Assembly (NCBI RefSeq): GCF_024320785.1
Contig: NZ_JANDBC010000001.1
Location: 1,060,001-1,124,000 of the forward strand
DNA length: 64,000 bases
Direction: 5' to 3'
DNA from: Gracilimonas sediminicola
GTDB taxonomy: Bacteria; Bacteroidota; Rhodothermia; Balneolales; Balneolaceae
Shown: positions 1-9,352 of the stretch, piece by piece
Layout of the letters: each line of letters opens with the position of its first letter
Position numbering within the stretch: the first letter of the stretch is position 1
Translations under genes and position numbers: made by a program
The notes under the pieces: generated by a model
What the model saw: only the letters and a program-made list of their open reading frames with translations
Database searches by the model: none
What the model was told of the DNA's origin: nothing

Positions 1-449
1 GACTCAGAAGATGTTGGGGTATTACTTTTACCAGCCCGGCGAGTTCTCTTCTTACCAGATGAAGCTGTTGAACTGCCTTCAGGTTTGATATCATTGTAAT
101 CTACCAACTCTATTACAGCGATTTCAGCACCGTCTCCTTTTCGGAAACCTGCTTTAATTACGCGAGTGTAGCCACCGGGACGATCCTTACATTTAGGACC
201 TACCTCAGTGAACAGAGTGGTTACCGCTTCCTTGTTCTGAAGGGAAGAAAAAACCTGTCTTCTGTTATGATGAGTATCTTCTTTAGCCCTGGTAATTAAA
301 GGCTCTACAAATCCACGTAGTTCTTTTGCCTTAGCAAGAGTGGTTGTAATTCTGTGCTCTTTGATCAACGCCATTGCAAGAGATTGCATGGTGTTTTTTC
401 TGTGAGCAGAAGTCCTGCTTAATTTTCTACCTTTTACTCCGTGACGCAT
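1..449 (-). CDS. rplQ: 50S ribosomal protein L17 (3' end cut by window edge)
   Basis: Large-subunit ribosomal protein. The reading frame opens with MRHGVKGRKLSRTSAHRK, the hallmark L17 N-terminus, at an ATG whose complement is 447-449, and stays open for 149 codons to the window edge. E. coli L17 has about 127 residues, so this one already carries a tail rich in Ser, Lys and Arg after the conserved core. A purine-rich AAAGGA sits just upstream of the start. It is the last visible gene of the ribosomal run, 18 bases after rpoA, in the usual alpha-operon order. The stop codon lies outside the window. Confidence 0.96.
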   Translation of the reverse strand, partial: MRHGVKGRKLSRTSAHRKNTMQSLAMALIKEHRITTTLAKAKELRGFVEPLITRAKEDTHHNRRQVFSSLQNKEAVTTLFTEVGPKCKDRPGGYTRVIKAGFRKGDGAEIAVIELVDYNDIKPEGSSTASSGKKRTRRAGKSNTPTSSE

Positions 450-467
450 AATTTAATTCCTTTCTGC

Positions 468-1439
468 TTAGTCTAAATATTTAGATACGTCCATTCCAAA
501 TTCAAGATTCTTCTCTTCAATCACTTCTACTAATTCACTGAGTGATTTTTTACCGAAGTTTCTGAATTTAAGAAGATCCTGCTCATCTCGTGATACCAAT
601 TCTCCAATAGTATTGATATTCGCAGATTTGAGACAGTTGTATGCACGCACACTTAGGTTGAGATCTTCAATACTTGTTCTCAACAAATTAGCCACGCGTT
701 GCTTCTCAGCATCAACCTCTTCCTCTTCCTGGGTGAATGGCTCTTCAATTTCTTCTGTGATAAATTTCTCAATATGCTCTTTAAGAATCTTACCTGCGAT
801 GGTAAGTGCTTCTTTAGCATTAACTGATCCGTCCGTTTCGATATCCATTACCAACTTTTCATAGTCGGTACGCTGGCCTACACGAACGTTTTCAACATTG
901 TACTTAACTGACTTGATAGGTGTAAAGATGGCATCGATAGGAATTAGATTTACATCCTCATCTTCTACCGACATTTCTTCAGCCGGAACATATCCACGGC
1001 CACGACCTATTTTCAGTTCAATCTCCAACTCAGCATCATCTGCAAGATTTGCAATCACCAAGTCAGGATTTAGTACATCATATTCAGCAGTAGCATCATC
1101 AATGTCTTTGGCTGTTAATTCGCCCTGACCACTTTTAGAAATATGAATAACACCGGAGCTTTGCTCAACTTGCTTGAAGCGAACTTCTTTGAAGTTAAGT
1201 ATGATCTCATATACATCTTCTTTAACTCCCTTGATGCTGGAATATTCATGATCAACACCGTTAATCTTAACGGCAGTAATCGCTATTCCCGGAAGTGATG
1301 AGAGCAGAACTCGTCGGAATGAGTTTCCAATCGTTACTCCGAATCCTCTTTCAAGTGGCTGAAGAACAAATGTACCAAAATTGTCATTGTCTTCAACAAC
1401 GTCGAGAGGTTCAGGCATTTGAATGCTATAGTTGCTCAT
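468..1439 (-). CDS. rpoA: DNA-directed RNA polymerase subunit alpha
   Basis: Alpha subunit (323 residues) that nucleates assembly of core RNA polymerase. The N-terminal dimerisation domain (about residues 1-235) contains the conserved ERGFGVTIGNSFRRVLLSS stretch near residue 30. A Glu-rich linker follows near residue 240. The C-terminal domain (about 250-323) shows the helix-hairpin-helix pattern IEDLNLSVRAYNCL and LLKFRNFGKKSL, which contacts UP elements and activators. The length matches the family. Gene order rpsD-rpoA-rplQ is standard for the alpha operon. Confidence 0.99.
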   Translation of the reverse strand: MSNYSIQMPEPLDVVEDNDNFGTFVLQPLERGFGVTIGNSFRRVLLSSLPGIAITAVKINGVDHEYSSIKGVKEDVYEIILNFKEVRFKQVEQSSGVIHISKSGQGELTAKDIDDATAEYDVLNPDLVIANLADDAELEIELKIGRGRGYVPAEEMSVEDEDVNLIPIDAIFTPIKSVKYNVENVRVGQRTDYEKLVMDIETDGSVNAKEALTIAGKILKEHIEKFITEEIEEPFTQEEEEVDAEKQRVANLLRTSIEDLNLSVRAYNCLKSANINTIGELVSRDEQDLLKFRNFGKKSLSELVEVIEEKNLEFGMDVSKYLD

Positions 1440-1462
1440 AATAGATCTTAAAATTTTTAAAA

Positions 1463-2068
1463 TTACTTAGAGTAAAGCTCAACAATAAGCTGAACATTAA
1501 TATTCTCAGGTATCTCTTCCATTGTAGGAACATAAAGCATCTTACCTGATCTTGACTTTGGATCTGTTTCAACCCATTTGTACTTGTTTCTTGAGGATCC
1601 GTCCAGTGCGTCTTCAATAATTTCGAGGTTTCTAGACTTTGGTCGAATAGAAACTACATCACCCGGACTCATCTGGTAAGATGGAATATTTACAACTCCA
1701 CCATTAACCACTACATGCTTATGCGTCACCAACTGGCGAGCCTGACGTCTTGTTCTTGCAAAGCCCATTCGGAAAACGGTGTTATCCAATCGGCTTTCAA
1801 GTGCCTGAAGCAAGTTTTCACCAGCAACACCATCTTGAGCTGAAGCAGCTTTAAATAAGTTACGGAATTGCTTTTCCAGCAACCCATAGGTGTATTTTGC
1901 TTTCTGCTTCTCTTCAAGCTGGATGGCGTACTCAGACTTTCTGTTAAATCTGGAACGACCATGCTCACCCGGTCCGTATGGTTTACGCTCTAAAGCTTTA
2001 CTTGGTCCAAAGATTGGTTCTTTGAATCGTCTGGCTTTCTTTTGTTTTGGTCCTCTATATCTTGCCAT
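1463..2068 (-). CDS. rpsD: 30S ribosomal protein S4
   Basis: Primary 16S rRNA-binding protein, 201 residues. The N-terminus MARYRGPKQKKARRF and the S4 RNA-binding motif near residues 91-155 (SRLDNTVFRMGFARTRRQAR, then HKHVVVNG) are clear. The N-terminal region lacks the four-cysteine zinc site found in some S4 proteins, so this is the zinc-free form. It lies between rpsK and rpoA in the alpha operon, where S4 is the translational autoregulator in enterobacteria. Whether that control exists here cannot be read from the sequence. Confidence 0.98.
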   Translation of the reverse strand: MARYRGPKQKKARRFKEPIFGPSKALERKPYGPGEHGRSRFNRKSEYAIQLEEKQKAKYTYGLLEKQFRNLFKAASAQDGVAGENLLQALESRLDNTVFRMGFARTRRQARQLVTHKHVVVNGGVVNIPSYQMSPGDVVSIRPKSRNLEIIEDALDGSSRNKYKWVETDPKSRSGKMLYVPTMEEIPENINVQLIVELYSK

Positions 2069-2086
2069 TATACAGTCTTCTTACTA

Positions 2087-2494
2087 TTAAACTCTTCTTC
2101 GTTTTGGTGGCCGGCATCCATTGTGTGGAAGCGGTGTGCGGTCTTTGATGGAAGTAACTTCCAATCCGGAACTTGCCATTCCTCGAACCGCAGCTTCTCG
2201 ACCTGAACCAGGTCCTTTTACAAATACTTCCACTTTGCGCAGACCCATTTCATGTGCGGTCTTAGCAGCTGTTTCAGCACTTAACTGAGCGGCATAAGGG
2301 GTATTTTTTCTGGAACCCTTAAACCCTTCTTTTCCGGCAGATGACCACGAAACTACGTTACCATCAGCGTCGGTTATGGTTACGATCACATTATTGAAAG
2401 TAGCTTTAACAAAAGCCATTCCGTTAGGATCGCTAAGTTGTTTTTTCTTTTTACGCTTTGCAGCTAAAGATGCTTTTGGTTTGTTTTTAGCCAT
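2087..2494 (-). CDS. rpsK: 30S ribosomal protein S11
   Basis: Platform protein of the small subunit, 135 residues. The core [20 protein letters not shown] and the C-terminal [19 protein letters not shown] are diagnostic. The N-terminus ([19 protein letters not shown]) is a short basic extension of the kind common in this family. It sits 20 bases downstream of rpsM and 18 bases upstream of rpsD in the canonical alpha-operon order. Confidence 0.98.
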   Translation of the reverse strand: MAKNKPKASLAAKRKKKKQLSDPNGMAFVKATFNNVIVTITDADGNVVSWSSAGKEGFKGSRKNTPYAAQLSAETAAKTAHEMGLRKVEVFVKGPGSGREAAVRGMASSGLEVTSIKDRTPLPHNGCRPPKRRRV

Positions 2495-2514
2495 GGGTTA
2501 TCTCAATTTCAATA

Positions 2515-2892
2515 TTATTTGGCAACCTTCTTCTTACCGGCAACCGTTTTCTTCTTACCTTTTCGAGTACGGGCGTTAGTTTGCGTACGCTGGCCCCTTA
2601 CCGGCAGGCCCCGACGGTGACGAACACCCCGGTAGCTACCAATTTCAATAAGTCGACGAATATCGCCATTTACTTCGCTGCGAAGCGCACCTTCAACTTT
2701 GTACTCCTCGTCAATTAATGTACGAAGTGCACTTACTTGCTCATCTGTCCAATCCTGAACTTTGGCATCCTTATCGATGTCTAAACGTTCAAGAATTTCA
2801 GCTGCTTTAGAGCGGCCGATTCCATAAATGTAAGTAAGGCTGATTATGCCTCTTTTCTGTTTTGGTAAATCTATTCCAGCAATACGTGCCAT
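2515..2892 (-). CDS. rpsM: 30S ribosomal protein S13
   Basis: Head protein of the 30S subunit (125 residues), forming bridges to the 50S subunit. [26 protein letters not shown] at the start and the [22 protein letters not shown] motif near residues 92-113 are diagnostic. The Lys-rich C-terminal tail ([15 protein letters not shown]) reaches toward the P-site tRNA in known structures. It is the first gene of the alpha operon here and lies 20 bases after rpmJ. Confidence 0.98.
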   Translation of the reverse strand: MARIAGIDLPKQKRGIISLTYIYGIGRSKAAEILERLDIDKDAKVQDWTDEQVSALRTLIDEEYKVEGALRSEVNGDIRRLIEIGSYRGVRHRRGLPVRGQRTQTNARTRKGKKKTVAGKKKVAK

Positions 2893-2912
2893 ATAAATAC
2901 TCGGTTATTCTA

Positions 2913-3029
2913 TTAGCCCTGACGCTGCTTATGGCGTGGGTTCTTCTTGTTAATCACGTAAAGACGGCCTTTACGTCGTACAATTTTGTCGTCTGAACTT
3001 CTTTTCTTAACTGATGAACGTGTCTTCAT
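2913..3029 (-). CDS. rpmJ: 50S ribosomal protein L36, zinc-free form
   Basis: A 38-codon gene read directly from the sequence. It starts [19 protein letters not shown] and ends [10 protein letters not shown]. The L36 skeleton (MK.R.SVKK near the start, a central IVRRKG and the terminal HKQRQG) is intact. The cysteines that normally bind zinc (usual positions 11, 14 and 27) are replaced, by Ser and Asp at the first two. This is therefore the zinc-independent (C-minus) form. It sits between infA and rpsM as expected. Confidence 0.96.
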   Translation of the reverse strand: MKTRSSVKKRSSDDKIVRRKGRLYVINKKNPRHKQRQG

Positions 3030-3039
3030 GACAACCTCT

Positions 3040-3258
3040 TTATTTGTATCTGTAAGTTATTCTTCCTTTAGATAAATCATAGGGCGACATTTCTACTGCC
3101 ACTCTATCTCCCGGGAGAATTTTAATGTAATACATTCGCATTTTACCTGATACGTGAGCCAATATCTCATGCCCATTATCCAACTCAACGCGAAATTGTG
3201 CGTTAGGTAATGCTTCTATTATTTCTCCATCTTGTTTTATCGGCTCTTGTTTAGCCAT
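3040..3258 (-). CDS. infA: Translation initiation factor IF-1
   Basis: IF-1, 72 residues, a single S1/OB-fold domain that binds the 30S A site during initiation. I chose the start at 3258 because [20 protein letters not shown] matches the family and gives the standard length. The frame stays open upstream, but that part lies inside map. Conserved [23 protein letters not shown] and [16 protein letters not shown] are visible. The first 8 bases overlap the end of map, which suggests translational coupling. Confidence 0.98.
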   Translation of the reverse strand: MAKQEPIKQDGEIIEALPNAQFRVELDNGHEILAHVSGKMRMYYIKILPGDRVAVEMSPYDLSKGRITYRYK

Positions 3259-4063
3259 AATACAATATGTTATTTTCGTTTTTATCCGAGAGCTCAGCAA
3301 TATAATCAAAAGTACTGAGAATTTCAGCCTTGTCTTCACGAATTACAATGTCGTGTTCGTAATGAGCGGCTAAACTCCCGTCGGCTGTAACTACTGTCCA
3401 GCCATCGTTCAATGTTTTTGTTTTCCAAGAACCCATGGTAATCATCGGTTCCACAGCGAGTGTCATTCCTGACCGGAGTCGCTCGCCTTTACCTTTTTTC
3501 CCAAAGTTAGGTACGGATGGATCTTCATGCATTGCTTTTCCAATTCCGTGCCCTACTAATTCTCTGACTACTCCGTAGCCTTCATTTTCACAATGGGTTT
3601 GAATGGCATTTGCCAAGTCTCCCATCCTGTTTCCATGAATGGCTTGCTCAATACCTTTATAAAGAGATTCGAGTGTAGTTCTCAATAATTTCAAAGTTTC
3701 ATCATCACATTCACCAACTGCGAATGTATAAGCATGATCACCGAAGTAACCATTTTTTTCAACACCGCAGTCAACGGAAACGATATCACCTTCTTTTAAT
3801 TCCCTGTCACCAGGTATTCCGTGAACAACTTCTTCATTAATCGAAATACACAGTGTTGCCGGAAATTCGCTTCCTTTTGGGCCATACCCTTTAAAAGCAG
3901 GTCGCCCATTTTCCTTGGCGATGTATTCTTCAGCAATTCTGTCGAGCTTTCCTGTTGTAACGCCCGGCTCAATATGTTTTCCAACTTCAGCCAGTGTTCT
4001 TGAGACGATTAATGCACTTTCGCGCATCTTCTCAATTTCGGATTCACTCTTCAGGTAAATCAT
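3251..4063 (-). CDS. map: Methionine aminopeptidase, type I
   Basis: Removes the N-terminal methionine from nascent proteins (270 residues). The five metal-binding residues of the pita-bread fold are visible: the Asp in SVDCG and the Asp in YFGDHAY, the His in VGHGIG, the Glu in AVEPMI and the Glu in HYEHDIVI. The gene starts one base after secY ends and overlaps infA by 8 bases, so it is a member of the spc-type transcript. It has no N-terminal zinc-finger extension. The C-terminal tail after residue 250 is poorly conserved. Confidence 0.97.
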   Translation of the reverse strand: MIYLKSESEIEKMRESALIVSRTLAEVGKHIEPGVTTGKLDRIAEEYIAKENGRPAFKGYGPKGSEFPATLCISINEEVVHGIPGDRELKEGDIVSVDCGVEKNGYFGDHAYTFAVGECDDETLKLLRTTLESLYKGIEQAIHGNRMGDLANAIQTHCENEGYGVVRELVGHGIGKAMHEDPSVPNFGKKGKGERLRSGMTLAVEPMITMGSWKTKTLNDGWTVVTADGSLAAHYEHDIVIREDKAEILSTFDYIAELSDKNENNILYYG

Positions 4064-5377
4064 TTACGCTCTTCGTCGGCCTTTAATTCTACCTGTTTTC
4101 ATAAAGCCATCGTAATGACGCATCATTAAGTGACTTTCAATTTGCTGGAGCGTATCCAAAGCAACCCCAACGATAATTAACAAACTGGTTCCTCCATAAA
4201 AGAGAGCAAAGCCAGGTGTAACTCCAAACAACCCTACTGCAATAGCGGGAAGTATAGCTACAAACGATAGAAACAAAGAACCCGGAAGGGTGATCTTAGT
4301 CAAAATATTGTCAATGAACTCAACGGTTTGCTTACCCGGACGAACGCCTGGAATAAAACCGCCTTGTCGTTTCATGGTATCAGCCATTTCCTTTGGATTG
4401 ATGGCGATAGCGGTATAGAAAAATGTGAAGAACACACATACAAAAAAGAATACAATCGAGTAAGTGAGTCCTGTAAAATCAACCGACCACTGGGTCAAAA
4501 ACTGTACAGTTTGGTTTTCCGGAAAGAAAGAACCAATAGTACTTGGAATAAACATGATAGACTGCGCAAAGATAATCGGCATAACACCGGCAGCATTTAC
4601 CCGCAATGGTAAGTACTGGGTGGTACCACCGTACACTTTACGGCCAACTACTCGTTTCGCATACTGAACCGGAATTTTACGGGTTCCCTGAGTCAGCATT
4701 ACAACAGCTGCGATTACCAATATCAGTGCAGCAACTTCAATAATTACCAGGATTGCATTGGCTTTGGTAGTAACTTCGTTGTAGAAGTTTGCCGGAAGTG
4801 CGGCAATAATACCGATCATGATAATCAGAGAAATACCGTTACCGATTCCTCTTTCACTAATTCTCTCTCCCAGCCACATTACGAATACCGTACCGGCCGT
4901 CAATACAATCATTGATGTAATCACAAAGAAAAACTCGTTTACAACAATGGCTTGTGGAGCTGTTGACATCAGGTTGATAGAAAAACCAATAGCCTGAACA
5001 AGGGTAATACCTACTGTACCATACCGGGTTAGTCGGGTGATTTTACGTCGACCTTCTTCTCCTTCGCGTTGCAGCTTCTGGAAATAAGGAACAACAGCAC
5101 CCATCAACTGAATGATAATGGCAGCGGTGATGTAAGGCATAATTCCAAGAGCAAATACACCGGCTCTTGAAAAAGCCCCTCCCACAAATAGGTCAAATAA
5201 GCCTAACAAACTACTGGCGGCATTTCCACTGCTGCCAATAAGTTGGTTAGCATCAACACCGGGCAGGGTAATATAACTACCGACCCGATAGACCATTAAG
5301 ATTCCAACCGTATATAGAATACGATTCTTAAGATCTTCAATTTTAAATATGTTGCGGAAGTTTTCTATCAGACTCAT
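4064..5377 (-). CDS. secY: Preprotein translocase subunit SecY
   Basis: Central pore subunit of the Sec translocon in the inner membrane (437 residues). About ten hydrophobic segments can be counted. Conserved stretches include LFVGGAFSRAGVFALGIMPYI near residue 64-84, the cytoplasmic QREGEEGRRKITRLTRYGT loop and PVQYAKRVVGRKVYGG. The C-terminus ends in basic residues (GRIKGRRRA). It lies between rplO and map as in other spc operons. The adk gene often found beside it is not present here. Confidence 0.98.
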   Translation of the reverse strand: MSLIENFRNIFKIEDLKNRILYTVGILMVYRVGSYITLPGVDANQLIGSSGNAASSLLGLFDLFVGGAFSRAGVFALGIMPYITAAIIIQLMGAVVPYFQKLQREGEEGRRKITRLTRYGTVGITLVQAIGFSINLMSTAPQAIVVNEFFFVITSMIVLTAGTVFVMWLGERISERGIGNGISLIIMIGIIAALPANFYNEVTTKANAILVIIEVAALILVIAAVVMLTQGTRKIPVQYAKRVVGRKVYGGTTQYLPLRVNAAGVMPIIFAQSIMFIPSTIGSFFPENQTVQFLTQWSVDFTGLTYSIVFFFVCVFFTFFYTAIAINPKEMADTMKRQGGFIPGVRPGKQTVEFIDNILTKITLPGSLFLSFVAILPAIAVGLFGVTPGFALFYGGTSLLIIVGVALDTLQQIESHLMMRHYDGFMKTGRIKGRRRA

Positions 5378-5398
5378 TCGCCGTCTACACTATAAGTT

Positions 5399-5848
5399 TT
5401 ACACCAAAGTTAATGATCCACCAGCTGCTTCTACCTTTTCACTGGCAGACTTACTTGCGGCATGTACTTCAATTTCAATTTTATGTTCTAGTTCACCACG
5501 TCCGAGAAGTTTAACTTTTTCTCCTTCGCTAGCCAAACCGGAATTGATTAATTCTTCCAATGTAATCGTTTTGTTCAGCTTTCCGGCTTCAATAAACTCA
5601 CTGATAGTGTGTACGTTAATTACACGAAATTCAGTGCGGTTTATGTTAGTGAAACCAAATTTAGGCAAACGTCGCTGAAGGGGCATTTGACCACCTTCGA
5701 ACCAGGCACGTTGCTTGTGACCAGAACGAGATTTCTGTCCGTTATGTCCACGACCAGATTGCTCTCCACGTCCGGAACCTTGTCCACGTCCCACACGCTT
5801 GGTGTTTTTCTGATTTGGGATCGGTGCTTTTAAATTGCTTAAGTCCAT
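5399..5848 (-). CDS. rplO: 50S ribosomal protein L15
   Basis: Large-subunit protein, 149 residues from the ATG at 5848. The frame can be extended by two codons to a TTG, but MDLSNLKAPIPNQKNTKR starting at the ATG fits the family better. The Gly/Arg-rich segment GRGQGSGRGEQSGRGHNGQ near residues 22-40 and GFEGGQMPL-like FEGGQMPLQRRLPKFGF are diagnostic. It directly follows rpsE with only 18 bases between them, which leaves no room for the usual rpmD (L30) gene. Confidence 0.97.
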   Translation of the reverse strand: MDLSNLKAPIPNQKNTKRVGRGQGSGRGEQSGRGHNGQKSRSGHKQRAWFEGGQMPLQRRLPKFGFTNINRTEFRVINVHTISEFIEAGKLNKTITLEELINSGLASEGEKVKLLGRGELEHKIEIEVHAASKSASEKVEAAGGSLTLV

Positions 5849-5866
5849 CGTCAAATTCTTTAAATA

Positions 5867-6391
5867 TTATCCTTCAAATACTTTGTTCAGAGAAATGTCT
5901 CTTCTCTGTGCAACTTCAACAGGATCAGTCAATTCTTTCAGAGCAGTAAAAGCTGCCTTCACCATATTATGGGGATTTGAAGAACCCTGAGATTTAGATA
6001 AAATATTGTGTACACCTGCAACGTCAAGCAGAGACTTAACGGCGCCACCTGCAATTACACCCGTACCTTCAGCGGCCGGACGTAACAACACTTTTCCGGC
6101 ACCGGCTTTACCAACTATAGGATGGTAAATACTTTTCGTTTTGGTGAGAGGTACACGGATCAGGTTTTTCTTGGCATTATCAAAGCCTTTCTGGATAGCA
6201 TCCGAAACTTCATTTGCTTTTCCAAGACCATGGCCACAAACACCATTACCGTCTCCAACTACTACAATTGCGTTGAAGCTGAAACGACGTCCACCTTTCA
6301 CAACTTTGGCTACACGGTTAACGTGAACCAGTTTCTCTTCAAGGTTCAGGTTTGCAGCAGGTATAGATTGTTTTCTTCTTATTTTAGGCAT
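5867..6391 (-). CDS. rpsE: 30S ribosomal protein S5
   Basis: S5, 174 residues, involved in decoding accuracy and mRNA unwinding at the entry tunnel. The double-stranded RNA-binding domain is seen in [20 protein letters not shown] and [21 protein letters not shown], followed by the [19 protein letters not shown] motif. The family length is about 165-175 residues. Normally rpmD follows, but here rplO comes next. Confidence 0.98.
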   Translation of the reverse strand: MPKIRRKQSIPAANLNLEEKLVHVNRVAKVVKGGRRFSFNAIVVVGDGNGVCGHGLGKANEVSDAIQKGFDNAKKNLIRVPLTKTKSIYHPIVGKAGAGKVLLRPAAEGTGVIAGGAVKSLLDVAGVHNILSKSQGSSNPHNMVKAAFTALKELTDPVEVAQRRDISLNKVFEG

Positions 6392-6408
6392 TGTTTATCC
6401 CAATTCAA

Positions 6409-6747
6409 TTAAAAGTCTAATCCACCATCGCGGGCGCCTTCAGCAGCAGCCTTCACGATGCCGTGATATTTATAACCGCTTCGGTCAAATACCACTTTAT
6501 TAATTCCTTTGTCCTGAGCGAGTTTTGCAAGTTCAGATCCTGCTTCCTTTGCATTGTCAACACCGGTCTCAGCTTTTGAGGCTGCGAGTGTTACACCGTC
6601 AAGATCGTTAACCAATTGCAGGTAGGTGTACTTGTTACTTTTGAACACGCTCAATCTTGGACGCTCGGCTGTACCTTTTATGGTAGAACGGATACGTCTT
6701 CTGATCTTACTTCTTCGCTCTATTTTCTTTTGTTGTCTTTTATCCAT
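6409..6747 (-). CDS. rplR: 50S ribosomal protein L18
   Basis: 5S rRNA-binding protein, 112 residues. RRSKIRRRIRSTIKGTAERP, RLSVFKSNKYTYLQLVND and the C-terminal VVFDRSGYKYHGIVKAAAEGARDGGLDF are diagnostic. It sits between rplF and rpsE with gaps of 11 and 17 bases. Confidence 0.98.
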   Translation of the reverse strand: MDKRQQKKIERRSKIRRRIRSTIKGTAERPRLSVFKSNKYTYLQLVNDLDGVTLAASKAETGVDNAKEAGSELAKLAQDKGINKVVFDRSGYKYHGIVKAAAEGARDGGLDF

Positions 6748-6758
6748 TATTCAAACCT

Positions 6759-7313
6759 CTATTTAGCAGCTGATTTACCGGCCTTACGACGAACCTGCTC
6801 ACCCAGATATCTGATTCCTTTACCTTTGTAAGGCTCAGGCTTTCTGAATGATCTGATTTTAGCAGAAATCTGACCTACCAATTCTTTGTCAACTCCGGAG
6901 ATAACCAGGATGGGGTTTTTACCAGATTTGGTATCCACTTCCATATCAATTCCTTCCGGTGGTACAAAGAAAATCGGGTGAGAATAACCCAGGTTCAGCT
7001 CCAGTACGTCGCCATTCATAGCGGCACGGAAACCAACGCCAATGATTTCTAATTTTTTAGTGTAGCCTTCCGATACACCAACCACTGCATTATTCACCAG
7101 CGAACGAAACAGGCCATGGAGAGCGCGGTGCTCTTTCTGGTCAGTAGCTCTTTTAATCAGGAGCTCATTTTCATTCTTTTCAATCGTAATTTCCGGGTGA
7201 ATTCGGAGTGTATTGGTTCCTTTTTCTCCTTTAAAAGTTGCGATGTTATCAGCGTTAATGCTGAACTCAACTTTATCAGAAATAGGTACCGGTAAATTTC
7301 CAATTCGAGACAT
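6759..7313 (-). CDS. rplF: 50S ribosomal protein L6
   Basis: L6, 184 residues with two similar folded halves, located near the factor-binding site of the 50S subunit. It starts MSRIGNLPVPI. The second half carries GYTKKLEIIGVGFRAAMNGD, and the C-terminus has the signature KPEPYKGKGIRYLGEQVRRKAGK, split here by the usual PEPYKGKGI core. The length is typical (176-185 residues). Confidence 0.98.
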   Translation of the reverse strand: MSRIGNLPVPISDKVEFSINADNIATFKGEKGTNTLRIHPEITIEKNENELLIKRATDQKEHRALHGLFRSLVNNAVVGVSEGYTKKLEIIGVGFRAAMNGDVLELNLGYSHPIFFVPPEGIDMEVDTKSGKNPILVISGVDKELVGQISAKIRSFRKPEPYKGKGIRYLGEQVRRKAGKSAAK

Positions 7314-7330
7314 AGTTCAAAAACTGTTTA

Positions 7331-7723
7331 TTAATAAATGGTGCACAAAATCTCGCCGCCTACATTAAGCTTGCGAGCTTCTTTATCGGTCATTACACCT
7401 TTTGATGTTGAAAGAATCACAATACCCAGGCCGTTTTGAGCGCGTGGCACTTCATCGCCACCTTTATATACTCGTAAACCGGGCTTTGAAAGTCTTTTCA
7501 TTTGTCGGATTACAGGGTGTCCGTATGAGTCATATTTCAGAAACAAACGGATAATACCTTGCTTACCGTCTTCAATATCAATGTATTTCGAGATATACCC
7601 TTTGTCGGCCAGGATTTTAGTCATGGCTCGCTTCAATTTAGAAGCGGGGATATCTACTCTGCGATGCCCGGCTTGTTGGGCATTCCTGATTCGTGTTAAA
7701 TAATCTGCAATAGGATCAGTCAT
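7331..7723 (-). CDS. rpsH: 30S ribosomal protein S8
   Basis: Primary 16S rRNA-binding protein, 130 residues. It starts [20 protein letters not shown] and ends with the conserved [20 protein letters not shown] and GGEILCTIY. It is placed between rpsN and rplF as usual. In enterobacteria S8 represses the spc operon by binding near rplE. I saw no obvious mimic of its 16S site here. Confidence 0.98.
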   Translation of the reverse strand: MTDPIADYLTRIRNAQQAGHRRVDIPASKLKRAMTKILADKGYISKYIDIEDGKQGIIRLFLKYDSYGHPVIRQMKRLSKPGLRVYKGGDEVPRAQNGLGIVILSTSKGVMTDKEARKLNVGGEILCTIY

Positions 7724-7740
7724 CGATTCCTTAGTTAAAT

Positions 7741-8010
7741 TTACCAGCTTGCTTTTCTTACGCCAGGAATCTTACCTGCAAGGGCAAGTTCACGAAATTT
7801 GATCCGTGAGATTCCATATTTACCAACATAACCACGGCTTCTGCCCGTGATGCTGCATCGGTTGCGAACCCGGGTAGGGCTGGCATCGCGAGGCAGTTTT
7901 TGCAGGCCTTCATAGTCGCCTGCTTCTTTCAGCTTGCGGCGTTTTTCGGCGTACTTCTTTACAGTTTCTTTTCGTTTTTTATTGCGTGCTATCCAAGCTT
8001 TCTTAGCCAT
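7741..8010 (-). CDS. rpsN: 30S ribosomal protein S14, zinc-free long form
   Basis: S14, 89 residues. The start at 8010 was chosen because [21 protein letters not shown] matches the family. The frame extends upstream, but only into rplE. It has the long C-minus form: a single Cys in [21 protein letters not shown], with no CxxC pair, and a C-terminal IPGVRKASW. The short zinc form would have about 61 residues. It lies 13 bases after rplE. Confidence 0.98.
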   Translation of the reverse strand: MAKKAWIARNKKRKETVKKYAEKRRKLKEAGDYEGLQKLPRDASPTRVRNRCSITGRSRGYVGKYGISRIKFRELALAGKIPGVRKASW

Positions 8011-8023
8011 AATAGAATATCTC

Positions 8024-8575
8024 TTAGTTTCTCGTTTTAAATGGCATTCCAAAGTGCTTAAGCAGAGCATAAGCTTCTTCGTCTGTTTGAGCATCAGTAA
8101 CAAAAGTAACGTCCATACCATGTACTTTTGAAACTTTATCGGTGTCTATTTCCGGGAAAATGGTATGCTCTTTGATACCGAGGGTATAGTTTCCACGGCC
8201 GTCAAAGCTTTTATCCGGAACTCCCTGGAAGTCACGTGTTCTTGGCAGAGCCAGGTTCACGAGGCGGTCCAGAAATTCGAACATAATGCGTTGGCGAAGG
8301 GTAACTTTACAGCCAATTGGCATCCCTTCACGAAGCTTAAAGTTCGAAATAGACTTTTTAGCTTTGGTTGTAACCGGCTGTTGTCCGGTTATCGCAGCTA
8401 CGTTATCTACAACCGTATCCAAAACTTTTTTATCGGTTATAGCGTCACCTACGCCTACGTTAATTACGATTTTTTGAAGTTTGGGTATGGCCATTGGGTT
8501 TTCATACTCAAACTCTTCGCGCAACTTGTCGCGAATTTCATCTTTGTAAAGTGTATATAATCTTGCTTCAGCCAT
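8024..8575 (-). CDS. rplE: 50S ribosomal protein L5
   Basis: 5S rRNA-binding protein that forms an intersubunit bridge (183 residues). [20 protein letters not shown], the motif [20 protein letters not shown], and the C-terminal region with [20 protein letters not shown] are all diagnostic. It follows rplX by 15 bases. Confidence 0.98.
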   Translation of the reverse strand: MAEARLYTLYKDEIRDKLREEFEYENPMAIPKLQKIVINVGVGDAITDKKVLDTVVDNVAAITGQQPVTTKAKKSISNFKLREGMPIGCKVTLRQRIMFEFLDRLVNLALPRTRDFQGVPDKSFDGRGNYTLGIKEHTIFPEIDTDKVSKVHGMDVTFVTDAQTDEEAYALLKHFGMPFKTRN

Positions 8576-8590
8576 TGCTATCTATCTGCT

Positions 8591-8944
8591 TTATTTGTCC
8601 AGCATTTCGCCACTTGTTTTGGCGTAACGAACCCAGCGGCCATTGCCGTCTTCTTCAATTCGTTTACGTCCAACACGTGTGGGTTCGTCAGTAGTAGGGT
8701 CAATTACCATTACATTCGAAATGTGAATGGAACCCTCTTTCTTCAGACGTCCACCTTGTGGGTTGTCCTGGGTTGGCTTTTCATGATGGGTCTTCATATT
8801 GATTCCCTCTACGAGCACTCGCTCTTTTTTAGGGAATACCATCAATACACGGCCTCTTTTTCCTTTGTCGTTACCGGCGATTACTAAAACATCATCGCCT
8901 TTCTTAACGTGTAATTTCTTTTGTTTGTTGAACCTGCGTGGCAT
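8591..8944 (-). CDS. rplX: 50S ribosomal protein L24
   Basis: Assembly-initiator protein of the 50S subunit, 117 residues. A KOW motif is visible at about residues 14-40 ([20 protein letters not shown]), followed by [20 protein letters not shown]. The C-terminal part ([19 protein letters not shown]) is typical of the longer bacterial L24. It sits between rplN and rplE. Confidence 0.98.
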   Translation of the reverse strand: MPRRFNKQKKLHVKKGDDVLVIAGNDKGKRGRVLMVFPKKERVLVEGINMKTHHEKPTQDNPQGGRLKKEGSIHISNVMVIDPTTDEPTRVGRKRIEEDGNGRWVRYAKTSGEMLDK

Positions 8945-8959
8945 ACTCTAATTCCTTTT

Positions 8960-9328
8960 TTAAAGTACTTCCGGTGCAAGCGACACGATTCTCATGAAGC
9001 TTTTTTCACGAAGCTCTCTGGCAACAGGGCCAAAAATACGTGTACCTACCGGTTCTTGATCTTTGTTAATGATAACCGCAGCATTTTCATCAAAACGGAT
9101 GTAACTGCCATCCCTTCTGCGGTATTCTTTTCTTGTTCGTACAATAACGGCTTTTACAACGTCTCCTTTTTTGACGTTTCCACCTGGTATTGCTGTTTTC
9201 ACAGATGCGGAGATCAAATCGCCTACTCGTGCATATCTGCGTCGGGAATCTCCCAGCACTTTAATACACATCAGCTTTCTGGCACCGCTGTTATCTGCTA
9301 CGTTTAATGTCGTTTGAGTTTGAACCAT
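8960..9328 (-). CDS. rplN: 50S ribosomal protein L14
   Basis: L14, 122 residues, binds 23S rRNA at the subunit interface. It opens [20 protein letters not shown] and contains [20 protein letters not shown] and the C-terminal [24 protein letters not shown] core. AGGA sits about 8 bases upstream of the ATG. It is the first gene of the spc set, 24 bases after rpsQ. Confidence 0.98.
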   Translation of the reverse strand: MVQTQTTLNVADNSGARKLMCIKVLGDSRRRYARVGDLISASVKTAIPGGNVKKGDVVKAVIVRTRKEYRRRDGSYIRFDENAAVIINKDQEPVGTRIFGPVARELREKSFMRIVSLAPEVL

Positions 9329-9352
9329 CGCTAATTCCTAATGCTCTATTCG

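Noticed and set aside
8024-8121. Long S14 N-terminal extension
   Set aside because: The extension lies inside rplE, and [14 protein letters not shown] gives the normal S14 start and length.
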